Positions 22,872 to 34,400 of a stretch of 64,000 nt of DNA are shown piece by piece (position 1 is the stretch's first letter; every line of letters begins with the position of its first letter). Origin of the DNA: Trichaptum fuscoviolaceum (taxonomy: Eukaryota > Basidiomycota > Agaricomycetes > Hymenochaetales > Trichaptaceae); contig CAJSYZ010000005.1 of assembly GCA_910574455.1 (NCBI GenBank), forward strand, positions 2,666,001-2,730,000, given 5' to 3'. Both the position numbers and the translations under genes were made by a program. The notes below the pieces were generated by a model. It searched no databases. It saw only the letters and a list, made by a program, of their open reading frames with translations, and was not told the origin of the DNA.

Positions 22872-24235
22872 GTATACTATGATTGTGATGAGATAGATGT
22901 TGGGGTATGTTGGCTGTGTTGAATAAGGAGCGCGAAGGGTTGAGTGTGTAAACCAAGCTGGTGGCTGGCGAGAGTTTTACCGTTGCTGCCGTCGCGGCAC
23001 GTGCCTGGACGCGACGCGTCAAATTGTCGCGCGGCAACAACTTATTCCAAGTCATTCTGTCTCTGTCTGCATCTTGAATTGGGACAGCCTGCATGTCAAC
23101 GTCTGGCAAACACAACTCGCTTCCGCTCATCACTGAGATACTGGCACCGAACACTGGCAGCCTAACAGCCCAGCCTAAGGTCCAGGGACACTGGCAATCA
23201 GGTCGCCACTGTGACACTGGCACTGTCATACGTTTGCATGCAACCAAACCGGAGGTCTATTCCATGCTTTGAGGCTCGCCTCTCATCCTCCTATGCCACC
23301 AATCTTTCGCCAAGCGGTATTCTTCAATTCACATAGTATTTCTAATGCAACACTGGCCTTTTGTCAGCTTTTCCTGGAAGTCAAATGCCGCAACTGCAAC
23401 TTAATGAGCTGTTACGAGAGCCTGATCGATAACGCCGTGCAAAAGGCGTAGATAAACCTTGAGTTACAAGCTTGGCGATCGAGAGGAGTTTGTGCGTAGC
23501 ACCCTTTGCTTTTTTCATAGAGAAAATTTCCACTCAATCTACCCAAGCACCCTCATATTGCGCCCATTAGCAAGCACTGAGAGAACCTACTGGCCGATAT
23601 TCTTATATGTATTCAGGGAGAACATTGGTTAGTATCATTTATCAGAATTATATCATTTCTGATAGTTTCGACCCTAATACGCGATACATATAGAACCAGG
23701 TGCTTCATACTATAACACGGAGAGGTAACATGTGCTGGTTTCTGGGGGCGACATCTACTTAGGATAAGCTTCACTGAGCTTCGACTTCGACCCCGCAGTG
23801 CGACCGGCTGCCCGTCTTCGTCCGTCGTCTAGCCAGGGAAGGAGGTCAAATGGCTGTGTCTGTTTTACTATCCGCATATAAACTTATACACTCTCTACAC
23901 TCGTGATCAGTCATCTCGACCCCAAGGAATAGCACGGCGTCTGAAGTGCGTGATCGGAGATAAGTAAGTAAGATTGAAAGTCTGCAGTGCAGCGCGCACA
24001 TATTCGGAACGCCATGTCGTATGTATGACGGTAACAATGAATTGAATCGGTACAAAAACATGCTCACATGCATCTTCTATCACCACCCATACATCAGACG
24101 CCTGTTCGTACAAACACGAGAACATATCTCGACACAGACTTTGGTACCCCCTCCCCATCACCCTCATGGCCAGGATGCCCGGACGTTACGGCAACAGCTT
24201 AAGTTAAGGACCATGCGTGATCGCGTTTCGGCTAG
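22872..24235. other. Intergenic with promoter of the 591-residue gene
   Basis: Between the start of the 21.1-kb gene and the end of the 24.2-kb gene. The CACTGGCA cluster sits 280-350 bases upstream of the former. Remaining open frames are short and unconvincing. Confidence 0.5.
23130..23222. promoter_or_regulatory. Cluster of CACTGGCA elements
   Basis: Exact CACTGGCA at 23152, 23189 and 23215, plus TACTGGCA at about 23129, all in one orientation within 95 bases. Two copies share the longer word GACACTGGCA. The position is upstream of the gene starting at 22871. I infer a protein-binding site array; no known factor is assigned. Confidence 0.4.
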
Positions 24236-24255
24236 CTACTGCTGCTGCTGCTGAA
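24236..24255. repeat. Short CTG/CAG triplet run
   Basis: Five consecutive glutamine codons (read as CAG on the minus strand) directly before the stop of the 24.2-kb gene. Such runs can vary in length between strains. Confidence 0.7.
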
Positions 24256-25228
24256 CGCGAGTGCCCGCGCTCTCCTCGCTGACAGCAGCTCGCCGGCGTA
24301 AGCCCGCGCCTGACGAAGCCCCAGCGTCGCTTGCGAGCGGCTCGTGGTCCACCACCGCGAACGAGTCCGTCGAAGCGGACGCATTTCCGTCTTCGCAGCC
24401 GTATGCGTCAGCATCATCACTGGCAGCGCCGTCGTGCCCCCCTCCGGCTCGGTCCTCGCTAAGCGGTGGGAGCTCGCGCCTCCGGCGCTCGACGCCGGGC
24501 GAGCCCTGGCGCGAGACAGCGGGCGAAAGGATGTTGGCGCCCGGCAAGTCGAGGTTCTTCTCTTCGGTTGGGCTGAAGAAGTATGCCGGCGGGCCTGCCT
24601 GTGATGCAGATGACGAAGGTGCCTGCTGTTGTGACCCGTCGAGCTCGATCTTCATCTTATACTGTGCATCACTGTCCCTGTCTCGCCCATCTGTGCTTTT
24701 CCTTCTACTCTCTCTTGCACCATCCCCCTCCTCGAAACTCACGTCCGAACCTCTAACAACACCTGCACTAACACCTGCAGATGCTAACTCCTCTATTGTA
24801 ATCGCGGTCTTATCGTCTGTAGACGCTCGCGTCGTCTCGACGACACCTAGCGTGCGCGCGATGACGTATGATGTAACATCCTAAATTCGGAGAGTCGATT
24901 GAAATCAGTTAATAAAAAAAATGATGTCTTCATTCAATCATAATAACAATTGGCGACGCAAGGCAACGAAAAGAGAACGTACGACGAGCGTCAGGATGCA
25001 GAAAGGAGCAATCATAAAGTACGCGAGGATGCGGAACGTGTACGCAGTCCTGCTGACCCAGGAACCAGGAGCAGGATCCCAGAGGTACTCGACGTACAGA
25101 CGCCAAACGTGCGCCGGGAGCGACACCATCGCCAGCGCTATTCCGCCGAGCCCGAGCGCAGGCCAGCCGAGGGCGGTCGCGGTCACGGTGGCATCAGAAG
25201 AGGAAGAAGAAGAACCAGTGGCAGACAT
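24236..25228 (-). CDS. Small two-span membrane protein with PPAY motif and Gln tail
   Basis: Two exons. The first (25228 to about 24977) encodes a Ser-rich N-terminus and two hydrophobic segments (WPALGLGGIALAMVSL and ILAYFMIAPFCILTLV). The GTC|GTACGT donor joins a GAATTTAG acceptor near 24882 in phase 0. The second exon encodes a long hydrophilic tail containing GPPAYFF, a PPxY-type motif that WW domains of Rsp5/Nedd4 ubiquitin ligases bind, then an acidic region and five glutamines before the stop. It is GC-rich like the neighbouring CSL gene. I recognise no family. The topology and a ubiquitin-ligase link are inferences from the motif and hydrophobicity. Confidence 0.7.
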
Positions 25229-26636
25229 CCGCTGCTAATAATTTTTATTTTTCTTCTGATGCGGGAGTGCGACCAAACTTGAACAGCGAGCAGGTTCGTG
25301 CGTGGCCGATGCTGCCCAGTGCTCAGGGCGTTCTGGGGAGCGGTTGATGAGCGTGATCGTTTTACTTGGAAGCAGTCAGATGCCAGTTTGGCACTTTGTG
25401 TAGTCCGAGTCGCTCTCTCTCCGTGCCAGTGACCTGCCCGGAAGCAAACTCTATCTCGGTCATTTCAGGGCTGCCCTGCCTGTTCAAGTTCAACCTCAAC
25501 TTTGAAAAAGAAGAAAAAAGCAAAATGAAACTTGGCACGAATACAGTACATAAAATAGTACTACATCAAGCTACTCAATTCATTTACACATATACTTCAA
25601 GAAGATCAACATCAGATTTAAAAGAACAACACCTCTGCCAACAAAAAAAAACACCCTTTTCCCTTTGGCATGCCGCATGATTGGCACAAAAGGAGCCGCA
25701 GTCAAAAATCAATCGAACTGTCCAACACATCCATATGCAAAAGAAGCAGCTTCAATTGAAACAGCATCGCATCATGCATCATGCTGTCTGGAACCTACCA
25801 TTGTTGCACAGTAGTCCAAGTCTATCATCACGAAGCACAGTCCCGGTTAAAAGTGCTTCGCATAATAGGCCATACTGAGCAACCGTGACGAAGTACTAGG
25901 CTCTTGTTAGGCACATACAGTACATGTATACCACTGGCACTCCACGGATCCAACCCTGACCTGCATATCCAGCCCAACTGACAGAGAAGCACCAAAACCC
26001 AGCTGATCTTCCCTGTCGCAGCGGAAGCTATAAGCTCATCTTTTTTTTTCATTTTGAAGCAATAATTCAATCCACCTATGGCCCGAGCGCTCGAGCGCCA
26101 TCCATGCACAGTGGGCTCCGAGTCAATCCGAGGAGTCACAAATTAACACAGACATTGGTACACTTGTTTGTATATATCCCGCCGTCACGGTTAGAGCGAC
26201 CCGAATCGATACAAGCTAATCTATAGTCAATATAAGAAACACAAACAAAAAAAAAGAGTTAAGTCGTAGTGTGCGAGAATAGTAAAAGGAAGGGGAGAGG
26301 GGGGGGGGGAGAAATCCGATTTGATTTTTGTTCACGCTCAGCACAGAAAAAAGTTACACAGAGTAGTACAGTTAGATAATCCAATGCAGTGCGAGACAGA
26401 GAGGGAGAGAGAGAGAGGAAAGAAATGCAAAAGCGACAGCACAAAGATAAAATCAAGAAAAAAGCAGCGAAGACCGTGAGCAGTAAGATAAGCAGTTGGA
26501 CCATTACGAGAAAGAAAAAAAAAGATAATAGACACTAGATGGGGGGATTCAGATTGAGATTGAGATTTGAGCTGCGCTGCATGTTGTTGTTGGACAGATG
26601 AGGAAAAGCGAGGGCAGAAGCAACGACGGGAGTTAA
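25229..26636. other. Intergenic, low-complexity
   Basis: Upstream of the 24.2-kb gene and downstream of the CSL gene. It holds TGCCAGTG at 25424 and CACTGGCA at 25932, an 11-G run at 26299-26309, a GA-rich tract near 26398-26420 and many A-runs. One frame continues 3' from the CSL antisense region but has no coding character. No gene seen. Confidence 0.5.
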
Positions 26637-29600
26637 CTAGGGATACATCGTATTCGACGGGAACACGACCCCGTCCGAGCGCACGAGCACGATCGGGCGG
26701 CGCTTCGACGTCTGCGTTTCCGGCGGGAGGCACCCGACGACCTCCGCACACCGCACCTCGACGTACGGCGACGGGTCCGCGCCGAAGAACACCGTCACCG
26801 GGTCCGCCTTGTTGAAGTTCTCGCCGTACAGCGTCAGCATCTTCGACGCGTGCGGGTTCGGCTTCGCCAAGCCCCCACCGCCCCCTCCTCGCGCAGACGA
26901 CGACGACGACGACGGGCAGCTGCTCGCCTTCGGCGCCTCCGCCGCGCGGTCCGGCGGCAGGTACTTCACCACGCCCGGGAACGGCGTCACCGGCTTCAAA
27001 GGGATCGGGTACGACCCCGACGTGTTCGGCGTCTGCTGGTCGAACAGCACCGGCGGCACGTAGAAGTTGTACCGCACCTGGTCCGTGCCCACGATCGTCC
27101 ACACGCTCGTCTCGCCGATGTCGACCTGCCACAGCGCGCCCGACGACGCGGCCTGGTCGCCGCCGTGCCGGCTCGACGTCGTCGAGCCCGCGGAGTTCTG
27201 GCGCCGCCGGCCCTTGGCGGAGTGCGTCTTGACGACGCCCCCGCCCGTGCTCGACGTCGAACGCTTCCCGCGCTTGACACGCCCGCCGTCGTTCGAGGGG
27301 AAGTCGTACGACGTGGGCGACGCGGGGGCACTGGTAGTGGCCGCCGACGGCCCGCTGCCCGAGAAGTAGTCCGGCGTGTTGGGCGCATTGAGCGACGCGG
27401 GCGTCGAGACCACGGGGCTTCCTGGCAGGTTCGGCGAGTTCGAGCCGCGCGACGACGACGCCGTCTGGGGCGTGTTCCACTGCCGCCCCTCGACGGGGCG
27501 GTACGTGTTCACCTTCTCGCCCATGCACGACAGGAAGGCGCCCGTGAGTCCCGGCGTGCCCGCCTCGGGCATGCCCTTGTTCGGGTCATACACCTCGAAC
27601 GCGATCTTGTGCAGCTGCGAGACGGGGTCGCCGCACACCTCGCCCGGCGAGCAGAACAGATCCGCGACGCCCTTCGCGCCCTCCTGCAGGCCGCCGCCGA
27701 CGACGGTCGTCGCGTGGTCGACCTTGCGGATGATCAGCACGGGCGAGACGACGCCCGACGTGAGGCACTGCAGGACCACGGTCTGGTTGTAGTAGATCGG
27801 GATCTGGGACCCGTTGTTCGTGAAGGGGATGGCGTTCGGCGGGGGCGAGGGGTAATCTGGCTGAGGAGGGGGAGGGGGTGGGGCGTCGATGCCGCCGGCT
27901 GGCTTGTTCACGTCGACGATGTACATGACAAACGGGTCCCAGCTCGCTGTTCGCGCGATGAACGACGGCGTGGCCGTGCGCGTGCGCTGGTCGACGCCCA
28001 TAAGCGGGGCGCCATCGGAGCCCTTGAACGACGACCCAGACCCCGACACACACAGGTACTTGGTCGACACGGTCTGGGAGCGCAGACGGTGGAAGAGCGA
28101 AATCGTCGAGCCGTGATTGATGCACACTAAATGGAAGAAGGCGCGGGCGTGAGCACAGAGGACACAAAAATAAGCAAACAAGCATGCTTACGCTCGAGGT
28201 TCTTTGCGCTCTGCCGCTTCTTGCTGGGCTTGCTGATGACCTTGATCGAGCGCGATGGGAACGTGCCAATAACGCGCTCTGGCTCGTCGTCCGACGCCGG
28301 GGCCATGATTTTGACGAGCGCCTCGACCTTCTTTTTCTTCTCGTCCACGTCGGAGATGAACAGCTGCTTGCCGACGCAGCGGCCGATGAACGTCGTGCCC
28401 GCCGGCGGGTCGTTCACGTCGAACGCCTTGCCCGACGTCGACGTCCACTCGACACTGCCCTCCTGGGGCACGGGCTCGCCGGAGATGGAGATCACGACGC
28501 GCGGGGGCGCCATCTTGGGCTCTTCGCCGCGCCGCACGGACTCGGACCACCACGAGTTGCCGATCATGATCGCGGTTGGGGGCGGGCACAGGAAGCGTTT
28601 CTCAGTCCCGTACGACTTTTGCGCGACCTTGCTCGACATCACGATGACCGTCCGCTCGCCGAACGCCAGGCGGTTAGACGCCCGGACATACTGATCCAGA
28701 TACGGCCTGTAAGTCCAGAAAAACACGAAATCAGCATCTGTACATAATTATAGCAATTGCGGCCTACCTAATGAATGACTGCAGATCGGTCGCCGCAGCG
28801 CCCATGCCGACATGCGCTTGAAGTTTCATGCGCTGCAGCGTCTCATCAATGTTCTGGCCGGGCATACGGAGCGCCAATTCTGGGGCCATTGAGGGGAACG
28901 GAGGAATGTCGTCAAATCCGCCGACGCCGCCGTGTGTTGCGTGCGGGTTCACGCCGCGCATCATGCCGTCCAGAGACGACCGGTGATGCAGCTGGGAGGG
29001 CACGCCCCCGGGGTTGGGCGGCGCACCCGGGTAGTGGGCGCCATGGGGCTCGAATCGGCCGAGGCGCTCCTGGAAGTGCTGGAGCGTCGAGGACGGGGGG
29101 AAGCCCGCGAGGCCGAGCGCGCCGTTGCCGACAAAGTCGTCGTGGTAGTCGGACTGGAAGGAGGGGCGGCGCTCTGGGCCGTTGAGGAGGTCGTACTGGG
29201 CGAAGGCGTTGTTCTCGGACTTGGGCCCGCCGGGGAAGCTGGAGGGGCCCTGGAGGCCGCCGCCAAGAGGGTCGTTTGGGGTCAATGGTGAGACTTTGCC
29301 GCTGGAGTAAGAGGAGGGAAGACCGCCCACCAGGTCGCCGAACGCGCCGTGCGCGCCGCTGGGCGCGAAGGCGGACATGGAGTCGCCGAAGGGCGAAGGC
29401 GCGTGCGGGTAGAGGGCGTCCGGGCCGAGGGAATTGAAGCCCTGGCCGAGCGACGAGGACGAGGAGGCGTTGGTGCGGTAGCGCGAGCCAAAGGGGTTGC
29501 CACCGTTGGAGGACGAGAAGTACTCGTACGGCTGATCCTGCGCGCCCGAGCCGCCCAAGTCCATCCCGTCTCCGCCCTGCTCGTAGCCGCCGTTGCCACC

Positions 29601-29930
29601 GCCGCTAGAGCCCGCGCCGAGGTGGTTCGCGTGCGCCTGGGAGTTGGGGCCCGCGTGGAGGCTCGCGGAGAGCGAGTCGAAGTCGTTTGGCGAGGACGCG
29701 TACTGGGGGTGTGCAGAGCTGGGCGCGCTGGTGTTGTAGTCGAGGGACATGCGCTTGTCGGCGCGCGAGGCGGGGTTGAGGATGTCGGCGAGGTCGAAGG
29801 CGGGGGAGATGAAGGACGGGTTTGAGCGGGGTTGGTCCATGTTGCTGGTCGACGAGTAGCCGTTGCGGTTTATGCTGTCGGGTGATGGCGAAGGATATGC
29901 GCTCCAGATGGCAGCAGCAGTCTGGCTCAT
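26637..29930 (-). CDS. CSL-family transcription factor (CBF1/Su(H)/LAG-1)
   Basis: A sequence-specific DNA-binding regulator; fungi have CSL proteins without Notch. Three exons: 29930-28768, 28706-28192 and 28126-26637, joined in frame to 1055 residues. The first 387 or so residues are disordered and Gly/Ser/Pro-rich. The DNA-binding Rel-like region follows with AQKSYGTEKRFLCPPP, then the beta-trefoil domain with LFHRLRSQTVSTKYLCVSG and PVSQLHKIAFEVYD. A roughly 150-residue Ser/Pro insert follows, and then the C-terminal IPT/TIG fold (LTLYGENF). The long N-terminus suggests the F2 (Cbf12-like) class. The locus is strongly GC-rich, which creates long but meaningless antisense frames. DNA-binding residues look intact. 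Targets and partners are unknown. Confidence 0.93.
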
Positions 29931-31042
29931 CGATGGTTATAAGCAGCCTTTTCTACAGTCGAGCAGGTTAGCAACGGATATATAGTGGCACGAGGCGTCG
30001 GGCGTCGCTCACCGTAGAACACGACGTCTTAGCGCTCGCGTTAGGCAGTGCACGGACGGTGTGCCGCAGGATATGGAATGGACGCTGCTCGTCGTTGGGA
30101 GGGATGCCAAGGGCACACTTGACGGAGGCGGGGACTCTATATGCGCAACCAGCCTTCGTCTTATATCCTTTCCTTCTCTAAAGCCTGCCCGCGGATTTGT
30201 TTCCTGCTTTGACGGTCCCAGAGTCAGTCTAATAGCCCGGGCTCCAGATGCAGGACCCTGAGCCGTCCCCACCTCGTGCCTCGCCTGTAATTCTGCCGTC
30301 AGCTTCTTTTTCCTCATCGTCGGCGGACAACTACTCGTCGTCGCCTTTGCTCCGCGCCTCCCGTCTTCCGTCCTCAGCCTCATTCCATTGCACTGACACT
30401 GGCATGCGACCTGCTCTGCATTCGCAAAACAAACGGAATCAAACGTGCGCTCAACACCAATGCAGGCATCCGTGGTGAGCCTCGGCGATAGATATCAAAA
30501 CATATATATGACCATTGCTCTCTTCAAGATGTGCCTGACCGGAGACGGATTGGAGTGCGCCATGTGCTCCCTGGTCCATCCCGGCCGGCTTCCATCCTAT
30601 GCCGGCTACCGATATAATAATACATAATATCTTATAATTAAATCAGGCTCGGGAATCATGATTACGCAAGCATCTGGGTCTTTGGCGCAGGCACATCAAA
30701 CACCGTCGCACAGCGCGCGCACATACGTTGATCGCGAATCTCTATCTCCCGCCGTCCTCTCCATCTTCCACCTCAGCCTTGACCCGACAATGACGGGCCT
30801 CCGGCGCGACTTTCTCGAATCTGCCAATGCATTGTCACTGCGCCCGCGGATTCTGTTTGCGAATGACAGAACAGACCAAGAAATGAAATGTAGACTGTTT
30901 GATCTGCCATCAGATGCACACTGGCACTGCCGGCTCTTCAAGTCGTGGCCACAGCATATCATAATAATGTACCGCACCCAGCTGGGCGCAGAGCCAGCAC
31001 CAGCAAGCGTCGACTTGTCTCACTCTCGGCGCGCATGCAATC
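29931..31042. other. CSL upstream region
   Basis: Promoter and leader of the CSL gene. CACTGGCA occurs at 30397 (in the longer word TGACACTGGCA) and at 30919. No gene that I can support. Confidence 0.5.
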
Positions 31043-31496
31043 TTGGTGCATAAGCGGCCACGGCGCGTTGAACGCGGACCGAGTCTTTCCTTGTCTGCTA
31101 CTACGCCTCGGGAACGCTCACCGACCACGCCGGGCGCAGTCAGCTCAACGCGCACTCCCTCCCTCAGGTCAAAATCCCAACTCGACTCATCGCGAATCCC
31201 CTCCCGATCATCACTACACCCGGGCCTCAATCCCAATACCCGGACGCCAACGTCAGTGGGTTCCTTACATACTACCGCTTTGGCCTTCCCCCCGGAGGCG
31301 CCATGCTAGATCTACGTTTTCGTCTGTTTTCCGGTCTGACGTCGATATCACCCTATTTCTGTCGACTGCTCCTGTTTCTTCTTCCTCGCGTGTCACCCCA
31401 GCTCGTCGTCCGATCCTTGCAAAACGGAGAACGCAGTCCATTGCTGGGGTGGCGGTGGCTGAGATTGAGACGAGGTCGAAGGCTCGGGGGGGTTAA
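31043..31496 (+). other. Possible small Ser/Thr/Arg-rich protein, frame changes near 31310
   Basis: From 31043 one frame reads a Ser/Thr/Pro-rich stretch to 31309; from about 31315 a second frame continues with similar composition (SIAGVAVAEIETRSKARGG) to a TAA at 31496. No splice pair joins them cleanly. This could be a real small gene with a frameshift or misread intron, or chance in GC-rich DNA. No family recognised. Confidence 0.22.
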
Positions 31497-34400
31497 CTAA
31501 AATATTCACGTTCACATTTCCACATATCCCAAAAGTACAAATCTGATCGTATCTGTCGAATCCTCAATATCAAGAAAAAAGCCTTTCACCTCATCCATCC
31601 TGCTTGTCCCAATTTACGCATAGAAACGGTCTTCGCTTATAATAAAGCATAGCACATTCGCTCGACGCAGTGATAGATTCCAGAGTGCGCGCCTCACTCA
31701 CGTACAGAGTCACAATCCCGAGCCGCACCACATGCCTCCTCCCGTCCAATCCATCTCCGAGTCAATCAAGTATTCCAATCCATCAACTCAACCAAATATA
31801 CACCTAGACGCGCATTACTCACCCCACCGCAGAGAAGCAGCCGCGAACGGGCCCACATGCATGCTTACTTCCCCCCCACTTCGCAAATGCACCCGCGGAT
31901 AGAAACCGCGAACCGCGAACAGACGGCTCGATAAGTTGGGTGTGGGTGCCAATGACCCGCACCGTGCAGATGCAGCAATTGGGATGCACGAGCCTGGGAC
32001 CGAGCCTAATCATATCACTAAGCTTATTATACTTCATATATATGGAACAGCCCCGAATTTACATACCGTATACACAGTATTGATCAACGTTACTCTGAGG
32101 GATAGCAAACTCAGCTTAACATACACGAACAACAACGCCGTACTTCCCCAGTCTGCCCGCTATCGTTAACAGCACCCATGGTGTACGTTAAAAACGTTCT
32201 CCGGGTGGGTAGAGATCGACTTTCGCGTACTAGGCGCATCCGAGCGAGTGGCTCGTCGATTCCTTCATCTTCATCTTCACCCGAACCTCCTGTCTGTCAA
32301 ATAAGCACGCGATTGCTTAACTCAGAAGCAGAGATTCGGGCAAGAAATGTGGAGACGCGCGCGACCGTTCTGTGAGCGGGAAACCTGTCAATCAAAGAGC
32401 GGTGTCCTTTCTCTTTCTTTCGCGATTCCGAGTTCGAAGTCCATTCCGGTTCAGACCGGACCTTTTTTTTCATTCATTCCTTTTTCTTCGTTTTGGACTC
32501 TGGCTGCGTATTCTGGACCATCAATAAGTCAGCTTATCGCTTCATTTGGATCCCGTGAATGCATTTTGCTCCGGCGAGTGCAATACTGAACTCGCGAACT
32601 GTCGGTTGTCTCGCATGAAGAAAAAAAGAAACTTGATATGGGTCTTCTTCAACTTCGGATGTTTTCTCGTATGTGTGCAGAAGAAGACTACATGTCACAA
32701 CATGCCTTGCGATTCGTTGATTCCAAGTGAGTTGGGCTGACTTTTCCTACGATGATAGGGTCAGAGTAAGCGCCATCCCCAGCAGAGCATGCACCCATAG
32801 GGAAAGAGGAGTGCTCAAGCAAGAGGGAAAAGAAGTCGCGAAGGCGCACACCCATTTAGCAGATTGAATAGAGGGCAAAGGCGAGAGAGAGAGAATGGCG
32901 AACGGACTCGGTTCGGTATCTCTTGCAGATGGGCATTCAGAAGAACCGCGCAGTAGCTGCAGTAATTGGATTTGGGTTCTTTCAAATATCTTCCACTTCT
33001 CTGCAAAAAAGTAATATTGCTTTGGGAAAGAGAGGGGAGTGGGGGCCCTTGAGAGCGGGACGCCCGTTTTCGGGAATGGTGTGGCATGCACAAGAAGCAG
33101 TGGATGCGCTTAGTCGAAGAAGAATTGGTGTCCGTTTGCTACCCGCGAAGCAGGGAAAGCGGGAGGGAGAGACAGATGTAGAGGAGTGTCGATGTCTAGT
33201 GAATAGTGCGATCTACGATCCAGTTTCGACATCCAAAAAAGCAGCAGGAACGACGATAGCTAAGCTTGTCAGCGCGCGTCCATAGCCATGGTTCGAGTCC
33301 TAATGTTCTGAGGCTCGGTAAAGTTGACAATCAGCTGGGTTGAGGGAGCCGGAGAGTCGTTCGTTTCGCGGAAGGAGTGTACTAGGCCCTTAATGGTACC
33401 GGAGGGGAATCTCGAGAGGGGGAGAGACGGCAACGTCCCGAGCGTCCACATGCCAGGTTAAGCGCGACCCTCAGGGCAATATCCATCGATGCGCACTCAT
33501 CCATTCGCAGTGGGGGGCCCTGTATCCGTCGCTCAGCTCTGTGGAGAGCAGCAGCCCAAGCCCACTCCTCTGGGCCCGCCTTTTGCTTCCGGCACTCCGG
33601 TATACGCAGTCGCGCCGAGGGCATCCAAGGGCTCGGGTATTCGGGTTTGCCTTCGGCACCCTCCAATCCGCCCGTTTACCTCGCGCTCGGATTCGATGTC
33701 CGCTGTCAATGAACGAGTGAATATCTCGAAGAGCGAGGAGTCCGTAACGCGGTCTGCAGCAGGCAAGCTCGCCCCGCGTCCTTGGCTCGCAGCGCAGGTC
33801 AGCTCGCGCTTCTTCCTCGTCTCTCCCAGAATAGCTACGCCATATTTTGATCGGGACCTGAAGGGTCTGAGCAGCAGCGCAGAGAGCAACGCACGCACAG
33901 ATATCGTTATCCGTGGCCAGCATCCGTCCATTAGCAACATCAGTCATCTACGCGCTTCGATCAGTGTCAGTGTTCCCCGAGCTGCCAAGCATGAGTCTCT
34001 TCCCATGCTCTCTCACGTACCCACTTCTTTCATTCGAGCCATAAGCACCATACCGTACACCTCTCCTAAGAAGCACTCAAGCACTCAAGCTTCAAGCTGC
34101 AACTCAGGGCCCTCAGGCCCAACCCCGCACCCGATTCGGAACTATTGGCCACACAAACCGCAATTATAAACAAGCTAGCAAGCACCTCATATAGGTGCTC
34201 GCTGCCGTTATTTTGGTAGACCATGTGCTACATTGCACAACAGTCAGTTAATTTAGCATTAAGAGAATAGAAACTTGAGTCGCACTGTCTGTTTTCAGCC
34301 CATGGCGCCATGCCAATATTCGTTTGTGCCCCGCCAACTTTTTTTTTATTGCTTCCGGCGCCTCCGGTCCATGGCCTTAGCGATTAGTACCCTGCTGACA

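Noticed and set aside
26338..27528. 396-codon minus-strand frame overlapping the CSL last exon
   Set aside because: Shifted frame of the real CSL exon running into 3' low-complexity DNA; same GC artefact.
26850..28130. 426-codon plus-strand frame antisense to the CSL gene
   Set aside because: Arg/Ala-rich text produced by GC-rich codons of the true gene; no start context, domains or splice logic.
28184..29825. Several 100-190 codon plus-strand frames opposite CSL exons 1 and 2
   Set aside because: Shadows of the GC-rich coding strand, with repetitive Arg/Gly/Val composition.
33285..33305. GGTTCGAGTCC word suggesting a tRNA T-loop
   Set aside because: Flanking bases do not form a T stem, and no acceptor or anticodon arm could be found around it.
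33489..34169. 226-codon plus-strand frame
   Set aside because: Overlaps a 158-codon frame on the other strand; no domain, splice signals or biased composition to choose between them.
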